Assembly (NCBI GenBank): GCA_018670085.1
Contig: JABHRS010000011.1
Location: 1 to 35,778 of the forward strand
Length of the DNA: 35,778 nt
Reading direction: 5' to 3'
Source: an archaeon
GTDB taxonomy: Archaea > Nanobdellota > Nanobdellia > Woesearchaeales > GW2011-AR9
In this document: in pieces, positions 1 to 9,559 of the stretch
Position numbering within the stretch: the first letter of the stretch is position 1
Layout of the letters: each line of letters starts with the position of its first letter
The notes under the pieces: model-generated
The model's input: only the letters and a program-made list of their open reading frames with translations
Told to the model about the DNA's origin: nothing
The model's database searches: none
Translations under genes and position numbers: made by a program

Positions 1-1
1 A

Positions 2-358
2 ATTAGAAGTTCAAAAAAATCAATAATCTTGGTTGATAATTATATTGATGACACCGTGTTAACTCTTTTTTCTAAACGAAGAAAAAATGTTGAAGTAATA
101 ATTTATACAAAAAATATTTCTAAAGGGCTGAGACTTGATTTGATTAAGTATAACTCGCAGCATGATCCAATTGAGATCATTGAGTTTAAGGATTCTCATG
201 ATCGCTTTTTGATACTTGATGAGGAGATAATATACCACATTGGTGCTTCATTAAAAGATCTTGGTAAAAAGTGGTTTGCATTCTCAAGAATGGAAAAAGG
301 ATCACTAAAAATATTAGAGAAGTTAAAGCAAGTAACTAAGCAGCCTAAACAAATATAA
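2..358 (+). CDS. PLD-like C-terminal domain protein (5' truncated by window edge)
   Basis: Only the 3' part is present. The frame is open to the first bases of the window, and the earliest in-frame TTG (29) is unlikely to be the true start because the upstream codons continue the same domain (IRSSKKSIIL then VDNY). The residues IILVDNYID, a middle VIIYTKN strand, and SHDRFLILDEE followed by YHIGASLKDLGKKWFAF match the phospholipase-D-like C-terminal domain often joined to ORF6N/RhuM-type or other DNA-binding N-termini. The H-D-R within SHDRFLI is the HxK/R-like catalytic position. The substrate and the N-terminal domain cannot be judged from this window. The domain call is fairly secure; the function is open. 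Confidence 0.65.
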   Translation: MRSSKKSIILVDNYIDDTVLTLFSKRRKNVEVIIYTKNISKGLRLDLIKYNSQHDPIEIIEFKDSHDRFLILDEEIIYHIGASLKDLGKKWFAFSRMEKGSLKILEKLKQVTKQPKQI

Positions 359-381
359 ACACTAAAAAACCTCACTTCTCT

Positions 382-1515
382 ATGGACAAAGAAACATACC
401 TTAAACAATATGAATCATGCAAATGGGTGGCATTTGATGAACTAGAAAAATTCATGCAAGAAGTACTTGTGAAAATTGGAGTACCTGCAACTGATGCACC
501 AATTATTTCAGACGTACTAATTACTTCCGATAAACGTGGAATTGATTCACATGGAATTGGTAGATTCAAATCAATTTACATCGATCGAATCGATGACAAA
601 ATTCTAAACCCAATAACTAAAATTGATAGCATTCGTGATAATAAAACTGTAGCTGTTCTTGATGGAAACAATGGAATGGGGATGGTAGTTAGTAAACACG
701 CTATGAACCTGGCAATTTCAAAAGCAAAAGAATTTGGAATGGGAATGGTTGCAGTACGTAACTCTACACACTATGGAATCGCAGGATATTACGCTTTAAT
801 GGCAGCAAAAGCAGGAATGATTGGAATCACTGGAACCAATGCTCGTCCTTCAGTTGCACCAACATTTGGCAGTGAAGGGATGCTTGGAACAAATCCACTC
901 ACAATTGGATTTCCAACAGATGAAGAATTCCCATTCATTTTAGATTGTGCAACCTCCGCGCAGCAACGTGGAAAAATAGAATCATATTCAAGGATGGGAA
1001 AATCAATTCCAGAAGGATGGGTAGTGAGCGCTAACGGAGGAACAATCACTGATCCTGATAAAGCACTTGCAGAAATACTCGCAGGTAACGCAGCATGCCT
1101 TCCAATTGGTGGCGCTGGTGATGAAAACGGTGGCCACAAAGGTTATGGGTACTCAGTATTTGTAGAAGTAATGTCAGCTGCACTTCAACAAGGTGCGTTT
1201 TTGAAAGCACTGTCTGGTTTTGGTCCCGATGGTTCTAAGATATCTTATCCGCTTGGACATTTCTTTTTAGCAATTGATGTTTCGTTTTTTACAGAGCGTG
1301 AATCGTTTGAAAAAATCTCAGGAGAAATTATGCGAGACCTTCGTGCATCTCGAAAAGCAGTTGGAGAAGATCGGATTTATACTGCAGGTGAAAAAGAATA
1401 TTTGGCTCAGCAGTTTCGTAGCGAAAAAGGGTGCCCAGTTCCCTTAGCTTTGCAGAAACAAATGACTGAACTTCGTGATCGCTTTGAGCTAGATTATAAG
1501 TTTGAGTGGGATTAG
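382..1515 (+). CDS. Ldh family NAD(P)-dependent dehydrogenase (malate/L-lactate/sulfolactate type)
   Basis: This 377-aa protein belongs to the malate/L-lactate dehydrogenase family 2 (COG2055), cytosolic enzymes that oxidise 2-hydroxyacids with NAD(P)+ and are unrelated to Rossmann-fold LDH. Near the N-terminus is SDKRGIDSHGIGRF, containing the conserved catalytic-region histidine. The middle has NSTHYGIAGYYALMAAKAGMIG and GTNPLTIGFPTDEEFPFILDCATS, and the C-terminal part has GGHKGYGYSVFVEVMS, all family hallmarks. Length is slightly above the usual ~350 aa. It is convergent with the ferredoxin-like gene. The substrate (malate, lactate, sulfolactate, ureidoglycolate) cannot be assigned from sequence alone. 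Confidence 0.9.
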   Translation: MDKETYLKQYESCKWVAFDELEKFMQEVLVKIGVPATDAPIISDVLITSDKRGIDSHGIGRFKSIYIDRIDDKILNPITKIDSIRDNKTVAVLDGNNGMGMVVSKHAMNLAISKAKEFGMGMVAVRNSTHYGIAGYYALMAAKAGMIGITGTNARPSVAPTFGSEGMLGTNPLTIGFPTDEEFPFILDCATSAQQRGKIESYSRMGKSIPEGWVVSANGGTITDPDKALAEILAGNAACLPIGGAGDENGGHKGYGYSVFVEVMSAALQQGAFLKALSGFGPDGSKISYPLGHFFLAIDVSFFTERESFEKISGEIMRDLRASRKAVGEDRIYTAGEKEYLAQQFRSEKGCPVPLALQKQMTELRDRFELDYKFEWD

Positions 1516-1530
1516 AATTTTTTTTTATTT
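1516..1530. terminator. T-rich/A-rich intergenic terminator between convergent genes
   Basis: A run of T residues begins directly after the stop of the dehydrogenase and runs up to the stop of the convergent ferredoxin-like gene. Archaeal RNA polymerase terminates at oligo-T stretches, so this serves the plus-strand gene. No stem is needed or seen. Confidence 0.5.
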
Positions 1531-1845
1531 TTATTTTAACTTCTTCAACTCTTCTTTGATCACAGAAACAATATCATCTGCACTTTTGATCTCTGTAACC
1601 CACCTTTGCATTGGATAGATAACTAGAACAGCACCATTCTTTGGACAAATACCAAGACAACCAGTTTTTGTGATTAGAACTTTATGAGTTAATCCTTGTT
1701 GCATAATCCAATATTTAACCTGTTTCACAGTTTCCATAGTAATTGAGGGTGCGCAACTTGGCATGCCAGGTCTTCGCTGCGTTCGATCATTTACACAAAC
1801 GAAAACATGTAGTTTAGGCTTTGGAGCATTAGGTAGGTTTTGCAT
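1531..1845 (-). CDS. (2Fe-2S) ferredoxin domain protein, thioredoxin-like fold
   Basis: The protein is 104 aa. It starts with PKLHVFVCVNDRTQRRPGMPSCAPS and later has TKTGCLGICPKNGAVLVIYP. The four cysteines (about residues 17, 32, 63 and 67) are spaced like the cluster ligands of thioredoxin-like [2Fe-2S] ferredoxins (COG3411), which also occur as domains of NuoE and hydrogenase subunits. Here the domain stands alone. A role as a small electron carrier is inferred from the family. The partner is unknown; the neighbouring dehydrogenase is convergent, so the two are not an operon. Confidence 0.8.
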   Translation of the reverse strand: MQNLPNAPKPKLHVFVCVNDRTQRRPGMPSCAPSITMETVKQVKYWIMQQGLTHKVLITKTGCLGICPKNGAVLVIYPMQRWVTEIKSADDIVSVIKEELKKLK

Positions 1846-1939
1846 GATTTTCTTTAAAGAAGAGTTGCTTTAAGAAACTAATGGAGAATATATGACTATA
1901 TACAAAAGAGTTTAATAGTACAAGGGATTTAAATGATAG

Positions 1940-2086
1940 ATGAGTGAAGTAAAGTCAATAAAATCATGTAAAAAGAAACATCATATTGAAAAAGAAGAAA
2001 GTGATGAAGAATTTGTTAGATCATTTATTGAAGGGTTTGAAGATATCCTCGCAGGCAGAATCACTGAGTGGAAACCCAAACATTAA
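1940..2086 (+). CDS. Small acidic protein, candidate antitoxin (48 aa)
   Basis: This 48-codon ORF starts at ATG 1940 and ends at TAA 2086. It encodes a basic start (SCKKKHH) followed by EESDEEFVRSFIEGFEDILAGRITEWKPKH. The tail (an acidic helix, then -GRI-x-W-K) resembles small antitoxins found with archaeal RelE-type toxins. A TATA-like stretch (ctatataca) lies about 50 nt upstream. Its last 26 bp overlap the 3' end of the relE-like gene on the opposite strand, so the pair would be convergent rather than in the usual antitoxin-toxin operon. The coding call rests on composition and context, not on a recognised family. Confidence 0.45.
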   Translation: MSEVKSIKSCKKKHHIEKEESDEEFVRSFIEGFEDILAGRITEWKPKH

Positions 2087-2390
2087 TTTTTTTCTGAACT
2101 AACTGGTGATAGTATGGGACAAGTGATCTTATAGAGTCTATACATTTTTGTTGGTCCTTTTTGGAACTCAATTTAATTATGAACACAACTAAAAATTCTT
2201 TGTATACAATATAATAAAACCTATACTTCAAAACTTTCTGTTCCCTTAAAAACTTATACCCAAGTGGTTTCCCATTAAAAGGATTTTCTTGTAATATTGA
2301 AATTTTTTGGGAAATCCTTTTTTGTAACTGAAGATCTAATTTATTAAATTGCTTTTCAAATTCACTTGTTGTTAATATTTGATAACTCAC
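2061..2390 (-). CDS. relE: RelE/ParE-family toxin
   Basis: The 109-aa protein begins SYQILTTSEFEKQFNKLDLQLQKRISQKI and continues with ENPFNGKPLGYKFLREQKVLKYRFYYIVYKEFLVVFIIKLSSKKDQQK, the typical RelE-superfamily order of helical hairpin then beta sheet. Family members are ribosome-dependent mRNA endonucleases or gyrase inhibitors (ParE); the catalytic type cannot be settled here. Its start codon overlaps the stop codon of the radC-like gene (ATGA-type overlap), so it is the second gene of that operon. About 15 extra C-terminal residues (HQLVQKKINVWVSTQ) lie opposite the small acidic ORF. Confidence 0.8.
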   Translation of the reverse strand: MSYQILTTSEFEKQFNKLDLQLQKRISQKISILQENPFNGKPLGYKFLREQKVLKYRFYYIVYKEFLVVFIIKLSSKKDQQKCIDSIRSLVPYYHQLVQKKINVWVSTQ

Positions 2391-3106
2391 AGTGAAGGAT
2401 CATTCTTCTTCTCCTGACCTACTTCACAAACACCAGCATCCAAATAACTCCAATATTTATTGTCACCAATGATAATATGATCCAAAACTTTGATCCCAAG
2501 CATTGTACCAATTTTAGTAAGTTGCCTTGTAATTTTCAAATCATCACTACTTGGATTTGGATCTCCACTTGGATGATTGTGCACCAGAACAATTGAATTA
2601 GCAGCTTGTTTAATTGCAGGTTTAAACACCTCTCTTGGATGGGCAACACTTTTAGTTAAAGAACCAATACTGATTAATTCGCTTGTGATAATTTTATTCT
2701 TCGAATCAAGAAGTAAAGCATACAAATGTTCTTTTTGTTTATTCTTTAAATCAGTGATATAATAATTGTAAACATCAGTTGATGAGTCCACAGTAGTTTT
2801 GAAACCCTTAACTTGCAACCTGGCGTAACGTTTACAAATTTCTGCAATTGCCATAATTTGAAAAGACTTAATCTCATCGCCAACAATGGACTTTATCTCC
2901 GGCAAAGAAAGATGATGAAATTGATGAAAGTTGCGTTTACTCAAAAGAGTGTTGGCAAGCTCAATTGCATTGTAAGTTTTTTTGTTAATCTTTGCACCCT
3001 TAATGAAAATTAGCGCTAGAAGTTCTGCGTCATCAAGTGTTGTGGTACCATTTCGTTTTATTTTCGTCCAAGGTCGATTAAACCAAGGGATGTCTTTCAT
3101 TCTCAT
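2387..3106 (-). CDS. radC: RadC-like JAB/MPN domain protein
   Basis: The protein is 239 aa. The N-terminal half has the helix-hairpin-helix-like region of RadC (LDDAELLALIFIKGAK, then LSLPEIKSIVGDEIKSFQIMAIAEI). The C-terminal half is a JAB1/MPN metalloprotease-like domain with the JAMM motif HNHPSGDPNPSSDD: H176, H178 and D189 are the expected zinc ligands. RadC proteins were named for DNA repair, but their role is unproven; they are common on mobile elements. The gene overlaps relE by four bases. The start may be ATG 3106 or the next ATG two codons later (MKDIPWF). Confidence 0.85.
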   Translation of the reverse strand: MRMKDIPWFNRPWTKIKRNGTTTLDDAELLALIFIKGAKINKKTYNAIELANTLLSKRNFHQFHHLSLPEIKSIVGDEIKSFQIMAIAEICKRYARLQVKGFKTTVDSSTDVYNYYITDLKNKQKEHLYALLLDSKNKIITSELISIGSLTKSVAHPREVFKPAIKQAANSIVLVHNHPSGDPNPSSDDLKITRQLTKIGTMLGIKVLDHIIIGDNKYWSYLDAGVCEVGQEKKNDPSL

Positions 3107-3232
3107 AGATAAATTGGATTTTAAGTAGTACTTATTGGATGGGGATTTGAGGTATATGTGTAGATATATTAGGGATCAAGTAATATGTTTAGAGGAAAAT
3201 TCATGTTTATTTTTCACGTGACAGTAGTTAAT

Positions 3233-3242
3233 TTTATAAATA
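3233..3242 (+). promoter_or_regulatory. TATA box TTTATAAATA
   Basis: The decamer TTTATAAATA is centred about 26 nt before ATG 3263, the distance expected when an archaeal transcript starts at the start codon. The same decamer recurs before the genes at 6082 and 7704. Confidence 0.7.
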
Positions 3243-3262
3243 AATGAGTATTTCAACTGATT

Positions 3263-4009
3263 ATGGTTCAAATATCTGGGTTTAATGCATTAACAAGACA
3301 AACACAAATTAATGCATTAGCAAGAGATTTCGGATTATTTTCTAAAGAAGAATTATTACAAAATAGAATTTTAAGATTATTAGAAAGAAAAGATAAAAAT
3401 TCAACTAGCGATGCATTTCTACAAGAATTAAACAGTGAATATATGATTAGAACAGGATTCAAAGTAAGGCATAGATATAGTGACGCAGAATGCAAACATG
3501 TAATGAAACAATTCTTGGGTGGAGATCATAGATATGCAAGTGATGTGATGATGATTGCACAAGCTGTAAAAAGAATGTTCACAGCAACTGAGGGGAGATT
3601 TTCAGAATATAGTTTAGTAGAAGTCATTTCTGAATCTAAAAGAATTGCAGAAGCATACTCCCTTAAACCATATAAAGCAGAGATCAGAAATGTTGCTAAA
3701 TATAAACAATTTGCGGCACTTTACATGAGTGGAGATTATGAATGTATTAGTTACGCAGCAAAAGTTATTGCAACTCCCTTTGATGATAACATTGAAGCAA
3801 AAATATTAGAAGCAAAAGAAACAGCATGCAAAGATTATGTCTCCCAGTTATTAATTGGACGAGATGTTGGAGATAGAAGATTAATAAAAATGCAATTAGT
3901 CACACCACACTCATATGATTTAGATTTATTATACTCAGAGTTTGAAGATCCTGAACATAAATTTGAAGGGCTAAGAATGGTTTGGGATCGAAATACAATG
4001 AGCAATTAA
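3263..4009 (+). CDS. Hypothetical protein (248 aa)
   Basis: I do not recognise the family. The protein is mixed alpha-rich, without signal peptide, membrane segment or cysteine cluster. It starts MVQISGFNALTRQTQINALARDFGLFSKEELL, and later contains LGGDHRYASDVMMIAQAVKRMF and a helical second half (RIAEAYSLKPYKAEIRNVAKYKQF). It is monocistronic with its own TATA box and a probable leaderless mRNA, and convergent with groEL. It is probably cytoplasmic. It resembles in style the other lineage-specific genes of this window, but I see no sequence relation to them. Confidence 0.65.
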   Translation: MVQISGFNALTRQTQINALARDFGLFSKEELLQNRILRLLERKDKNSTSDAFLQELNSEYMIRTGFKVRHRYSDAECKHVMKQFLGGDHRYASDVMMIAQAVKRMFTATEGRFSEYSLVEVISESKRIAEAYSLKPYKAEIRNVAKYKQFAALYMSGDYECISYAAKVIATPFDDNIEAKILEAKETACKDYVSQLLIGRDVGDRRLIKMQLVTPHSYDLDLLYSEFEDPEHKFEGLRMVWDRNTMSN

Positions 4010-4035
4010 ATAAAATTATTATTTCTTTAACATGT

Positions 4036-5652
<1,617 letters not shown>

Positions 5653-5934
5653 TTAGGTTTTTTTGGTGATCTTTGCAATTACATCTTTGAAATTAAGCAT
5701 GATATAATTTTGATTGCTATAAGTGAATTCTTCTATTTTGCAATCTGCGTAGATGATGTGGTCTCCGATATTGATTGGTAGAGCTGTGTTATTATTACCT
5801 GTGCCAATAGCTGCTACGATGCCTTCGTTACGTTCTTCTTTTGCGGAACTTGGGATATATATCCCGCCTGCGGTTTTGCTCTGCTGGATGATTGGAGTGA
5901 TTAGTACACGTTCTCCGATTGGCTCTATGTTCAT
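5653..5934 (-). CDS. groES: Co-chaperonin GroES
   Basis: The 93-aa protein has the usual length for the 10-kDa lid subunit. IEPIGERVLITP opens the beta barrel, KTAGGIYIPSSAKEERNEG is the mobile loop that docks on GroEL, and INIGDHIIYADCKIEEF plus NYIMLNFKDVIAKI closes the barrel. It is the first gene of the groES-groEL operon. The upstream 140 bp contain TGCAAAATGCA (6004-6014), a short inverted repeat that could be an operator, but I cannot name a regulator. Confidence 0.96.
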   Translation of the reverse strand: MNIEPIGERVLITPIIQQSKTAGGIYIPSSAKEERNEGIVAAIGTGNNNTALPINIGDHIIYADCKIEEFTYSNQNYIMLNFKDVIAKITKKT

Positions 5935-6047
5935 GTTATTTCTTGAGAAGATCTTGTTTTTAATGATTGTGGAAATGTAGTGGGTGCGTAGTTATTGAAC
6001 ACATGCAAAATGCAAGCTAACTGAGAAGTGGTAAATTGCTAAGTAGT

Positions 6048-6057
6048 TTTATAAATA
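6048..6057 (+). promoter_or_regulatory. TATA box TTTATAAATA
   Basis: This is the same decamer as at 3233 and 7674, centred about 30 nt before ATG 6082. A purine-rich stretch (gagagagaagaaa) follows directly before the start codon. Confidence 0.65.
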
Positions 6058-6081
6058 TTATACCAACTGAGAGAGAAGAAA

Positions 6082-6933
6082 ATGAATAAACGACCACTAC
6101 TGACATTTGACCTGGAAGGGACCCTAGGTGATATTTTTCTTAAAAGTGAATATATTCAGAAATCGCAGATGTTCTTGAGGCCAGGGCTAGTTGCTGGGTT
6201 AAAATCATTGAGGGAGTCAGAGCGGAACTACCATATGGCTTTAGCTACCAAAGCAAGTGGTGACGTTGCAGCTATTTTTGTAGAATATCTAAAAGAACAA
6301 GGATTTGAATTTGAGGCAGTCTATGATGTAGAAACAACGTCAGAAAACCCACCAAGAGATTCAATGATTAGACATTTTAAAGACCTATCTAAAGTCTATG
6401 CTGATTTTGGAATTTCATCTGATGAATTAGAAGAGAGAGTGTTAGTTGTGGAAGATTTACAATTGCCTGTAAGTGAGATATATGTAGGAGAAAAAACTGT
6501 TCAAGGTTTTGGTGACAGATATGTTAAATCCAGAACAGCTGAAGAATTAATTTATCACTGTGGCCAAGCAAATACCTATGGCAATCCACTACCAAAAGAT
6601 GGACAAGTACCACCAGTTTTGTTGGTTCCAAATCCAAGAAGTAACAAATTTGAAGCTGTACCAATGGAAAAAATAGTTGAACTTGTGAATGCAATATATG
6701 AATCTGGCAGAGGAAATGTCGCTACAGGTTTTGATAGATTTGTACGAAGTGATGTAATTAAATTTGAAACTGGAATGAATGGAATGGAGCGATACCAGTT
6801 TAATTATCTTGGCGAAGAGGCTGAGAGTGATAGATTCGTAGCAGAAGTTAGTTCAGGATTTAAACAAAAATATTTTATTATGGCACCGCCAGAGAATAGT
6901 CCAACTAGTAGGTATGAGTTGGTGAATATTTGA
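6082..6933 (+). CDS. Divergent HAD-like hydrolase domain protein
   Basis: The protein is 283 aa. LLTFDLEGTLGD (residues 6-17) matches HAD motif I (DxDGT), but the second aspartate, the usual acid/base of HAD phosphatases, is Glu12. The following LRPGLVAGLKSLRE and ALATKASGD fit the cap entry and motif II (Thr/Ser), and VLVVEDL around residue 125 is in the place of motif IV. From about residue 185 there is an extra ~100-residue domain (PPVLLVPNPRSNKFEAVPMEKIVELV and on) that I do not recognise. A phosphatase or phosphotransferase role is inferred; the D-to-E change argues for altered chemistry or loss of activity. It is convergent with the CheD-like gene. Confidence 0.6.
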   Translation: MNKRPLLTFDLEGTLGDIFLKSEYIQKSQMFLRPGLVAGLKSLRESERNYHMALATKASGDVAAIFVEYLKEQGFEFEAVYDVETTSENPPRDSMIRHFKDLSKVYADFGISSDELEERVLVVEDLQLPVSEIYVGEKTVQGFGDRYVKSRTAEELIYHCGQANTYGNPLPKDGQVPPVLLVPNPRSNKFEAVPMEKIVELVNAIYESGRGNVATGFDRFVRSDVIKFETGMNGMERYQFNYLGEEAESDRFVAEVSSGFKQKYFIMAPPENSPTSRYELVNI

Positions 6934-6973
6934 AGAAAAATAAATCCAACTTAAACTTTTAAAATGTTGGGAT

Positions 6974-7600
6974 TTAATAATAAGGAAGGATTAAACCAGT
7001 TCTAGTATCTAATCTGAAATCTCGTTCATTTCTGTACTCAACAGCTAAGATTTTACCAGCTTGTCTTAAGTTATCAACTGTTCTGTTTACAACTGACATT
7101 AATTGTTTATTTTGGGCTTCTGTTCGTACACCACGTTCAATATTGAAAGCCATAAATTTGTACTGATTTCCACCAATCTGATCTGCTTTTCTGATAAGTG
7201 CTTTTGCTAAATAAGTAAATGGAGTAAATGGACTGGGATTATTTACAACTAATTCTCTTTCTGTAGAAGGAATTGCCCTACCTGATGCATCACATGCATA
7301 AACAGTTAGTGATTCTTTCTCCATAAAAAAAACGTGAGCCACAGCACCGATTTTATTTTCTGAATCGTAAATTGCAATTCCGGCGCAAGAAGCTAAGGAA
7401 GTAGTTCCGATATAAGGTCGTTCATCATCTGCAGAAGTCACATCAATTCCTGACATTGGAACAAATTTTGTTCTTGCTTCTAAATCAGGATTAGAGGGAG
7501 TGTAATCAGAAAAATCTCCACTGAGATCTGGGACCAATCTTGCAAGTTCAGCAAAATTTATAGATCCGCCAACTAGAGATTCATCGAATTTTGAAGCCAT
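6974..7600 (-). CDS. CheD-like deamidase family protein
   Basis: The 208-aa protein contains IGTTSLASCAGIAIYDSENKIGAVAHVFF (residues 64-92), which matches the core of CheD chemoreceptor glutamine deamidases: the nucleophile Cys72 in S-x-x-SC and the His89 in A-H-V fall where CheD has its catalytic Cys-His pair. The later KADQIGGNQYKFMAFNIERG and RNERDFRLDTRTG fit the end of the CheD fold. The first ~60 residues are extra. There is no chemotaxis gene in the window, so the target is unlikely to be a chemoreceptor here; deamidation of another protein is inference. Divergent from the helical gene at 7704. Confidence 0.6.
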   Translation of the reverse strand: MASKFDESLVGGSINFAELARLVPDLSGDFSDYTPSNPDLEARTKFVPMSGIDVTSADDERPYIGTTSLASCAGIAIYDSENKIGAVAHVFFMEKESLTVYACDASGRAIPSTERELVVNNPSPFTPFTYLAKALIRKADQIGGNQYKFMAFNIERGVRTEAQNKQLMSVVNRTVDNLRQAGKILAVEYRNERDFRLDTRTGLILPYY

Positions 7601-7673
7601 ATCAAGACTAAAGATGAGCTGTTATTTAAATCTTTTGTCTGTCGTAACTAATTAGTGATAAACTAGGAAATGA

Positions 7674-7683
7674 TTTATAAATA
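7674..7683 (+). promoter_or_regulatory. TATA box TTTATAAATA
   Basis: The decamer is centred 26 nt before ATG 7704, predicting a leaderless transcript. Confidence 0.7.
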
Positions 7684-7703
7684 AAGGTTGATTATGAGAG
7701 AAT

Positions 7704-8717
7704 ATGGACAAATTGAGATTAGAGAAGCTTGTTGAAGAATTAGATAAAGATGTTTACAATATTGCAGTTAGCCTGGGACCTGAATTGGCAGTTATCGCAA
7801 AAAAAGAATCAGAGCAGACTTATCCAAAAAATTATCTCAGCTTAGTTGATTCTGGCATAGGTTATTTCTGTGATCTTTCTATGGATGGAAGTTCATTAGA
7901 GAGTTCATACAAGTTATTAGATAGAGCAGGAAAAGGTGAATTAAACCTTTTTGTTGGTACTGAAGAAGAATTTAGAAACTTAGATGAAGATGAAAAACCT
8001 GAATATTTTGATACAGCTGTGATTCTTAGTGGAATGCGAGAAGAAGGTGAAGGACTCACAGAAGAAAAAAGAGCTGAATTAACAGAGAGAGTTGTTGATT
8101 TAATCAAAAGTACAGCAGAGACAAATATTGATAACCGTGAGTTATTTTTAAGCAGATTGGAGAGCAATCTTAATCCTGATCTGAGAAAAATCATTAATAA
8201 TAAATTAAGAGTAGCAAATGACTATGATAGAGAGTTAGCAGATGACTATGACCAAAGAAATGGAAATCTTGAAAGAGTTGAACAATTCGTTGATAGTTCA
8301 AAAAGATTAAAATTCCTTGGGAATGCTTACAACACACTCACTTTTGGCAGACATGGAAAAAAGTTATTACAAGAAATTGACTTATATGCTGAACGTAGAA
8401 TTGCATGGGCAATTATTAGAGAAAAAACAGAAAAAATGTCACAAGCAGTTCGACACGATCTTGTTTTTTTAGAGGCTGTTGTAAAAGGTGAGTTAGCTAA
8501 CAAGTTAAAAGACGTTGATTCATTTTATGGAAATATTTCCCATCAAGCAAATTTTGGTGTAAATAGGATGGATCACCTTTTAAGAAGAACAGTAAAACTG
8601 TATGAAAAAATAATTGAACTTGAAGCACCTGATGTAGAAAGAATCAGCTTAGATTTGGTGAACAAAATGTCAGGCTATGTAGTCAGATATTCATTACCAT
8701 TACCTAAAACTGATTGA
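7704..8717 (+). CDS. Hypothetical helical protein (337 aa)
   Basis: I do not recognise a family. The sequence is strongly alpha-helical and charged, without signal peptide or membrane segment. The first third (KDVYNIAVSLGPELAVIAKK, then SYKLLDRAGKGELNLFVGTEEEF) looks globular. Residues ~130-300 (EKRAELTERVVDLIKS, NDYDRELADDYDQRNGN, AERRIAWAIIREKTEKM) look like long helices. It has its own TATA box. A cytoplasmic protein of unknown role. Confidence 0.6.
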   Translation: MDKLRLEKLVEELDKDVYNIAVSLGPELAVIAKKESEQTYPKNYLSLVDSGIGYFCDLSMDGSSLESSYKLLDRAGKGELNLFVGTEEEFRNLDEDEKPEYFDTAVILSGMREEGEGLTEEKRAELTERVVDLIKSTAETNIDNRELFLSRLESNLNPDLRKIINNKLRVANDYDRELADDYDQRNGNLERVEQFVDSSKRLKFLGNAYNTLTFGRHGKKLLQEIDLYAERRIAWAIIREKTEKMSQAVRHDLVFLEAVVKGELANKLKDVDSFYGNISHQANFGVNRMDHLLRRTVKLYEKIIELEAPDVERISLDLVNKMSGYVVRYSLPLPKTD

Positions 8718-8755
8718 TGTAAAAAGCCAAAGCCCCTTTCTATTTTGAGTAATTT

Positions 8756-9358
8756 TTAAAGGCCGTTCATTTTATTTTCAATTAATTCTAAAAGAGTTTG
8801 ATTTTTATTTATCTTATAATTAGGAACAAATTGATCATGTCTAATTCTTTCTAAACAAATATCTTTAATATTTCCAGTCATTGACTTGAAAAAATGAAGT
8901 GGCCAAAGAACTTTATTTGAAAATTTTGCAAAAATATCACTGTTTGATTTTAGTAAAATTGCTGAGAAGTGTTTAATATTTCTTGGTTTATTAACTGGAC
9001 ATATTGAAATAACTTTTTTAATATTTTTTGCATTAGATTTCTCAATTGCTGAAAAAGCAATTTCAGCACCAATACTTTCAGTTAAAAAAAAATAATTCTC
9101 ATTTGGATTTAAATTAATCAGTTCTGATAATTTTTTAGATGTTTTTGACACATCATAAGGAATTATTCTTCCACTCCATTTCAATTCAATAATATCATAT
9201 TTGGATTTAGAAAATACATTCACCCAAGGATTTTTCAAATTATATTCTGGAATAAAATTACAGATATATTTGTACATAAATGAAATTAATTTTTGAAGAT
9301 GTTTATTATTAGAACTTAGAGCATTCGCTCCATGAATAATTATTAATTTATCTTTCAT
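8756..9358 (-). CDS. Alpha/beta-hydrolase-like protein
   Basis: The 200-aa protein starts KLIIIHGANALSS (first strand and oxyanion HG), has NYFFLTESIGAEIAFSAIE with Ser95 in a nucleophile elbow of the form T-E-S-I-G, and ends with RIRHDQFVP, where His174 sits at the catalytic-histidine position. KKVISICPVNKPRN fits the strand after the nucleophile helix. This is the order of a small alpha/beta hydrolase of the RBBP9/YdeN type, but similarity is loose. It is AT-rich and Lys/Asn/Ile-rich compared with neighbours. The substrate is unknown. Confidence 0.55.
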   Translation of the reverse strand: MKDKLIIIHGANALSSNNKHLQKLISFMYKYICNFIPEYNLKNPWVNVFSKSKYDIIELKWSGRIIPYDVSKTSKKLSELINLNPNENYFFLTESIGAEIAFSAIEKSNAKNIKKVISICPVNKPRNIKHFSAILLKSNSDIFAKFSNKVLWPLHFFKSMTGNIKDICLERIRHDQFVPNYKINKNQTLLELIENKMNGL

Positions 9359-9414
9359 AAAAAATCAAACTTTTTACTTAATATAAAACTTTCTAGGTCT
9401 TTAAAAATTATTAG

Positions 9415-9495
9415 ACATAACATCAGAGATAAAAGAAGTCGCGAAGCGATTTGGGAAATTTCAGCATGAAATTTCCTTTTATCCCTTGTTATGTG
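9415..9495. repeat. Palindromic intergenic element, copy A
   Basis: An outer inverted repeat (ACATAACA...GATAAAAG, 9415-9435, against 9476-9495) encloses two hairpins: TCGC-gaa-GCGA (9439-9449) and a perfect 10-bp stem GGAAATTTCA-gca-TGAAATTTCC (9454-9476). Related motifs (ACATAACATC, GAAATTTCA) recur on the other side of the methyltransferase gene at 10413-10430. Confidence 0.6.
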
Positions 9496-9559
9496 AGGGT
9501 GAGCGAAACGAAGTGAAGCGAAAGTCTGCAAGACGTCCCCTTGAGTTTCTTTTGCCACG

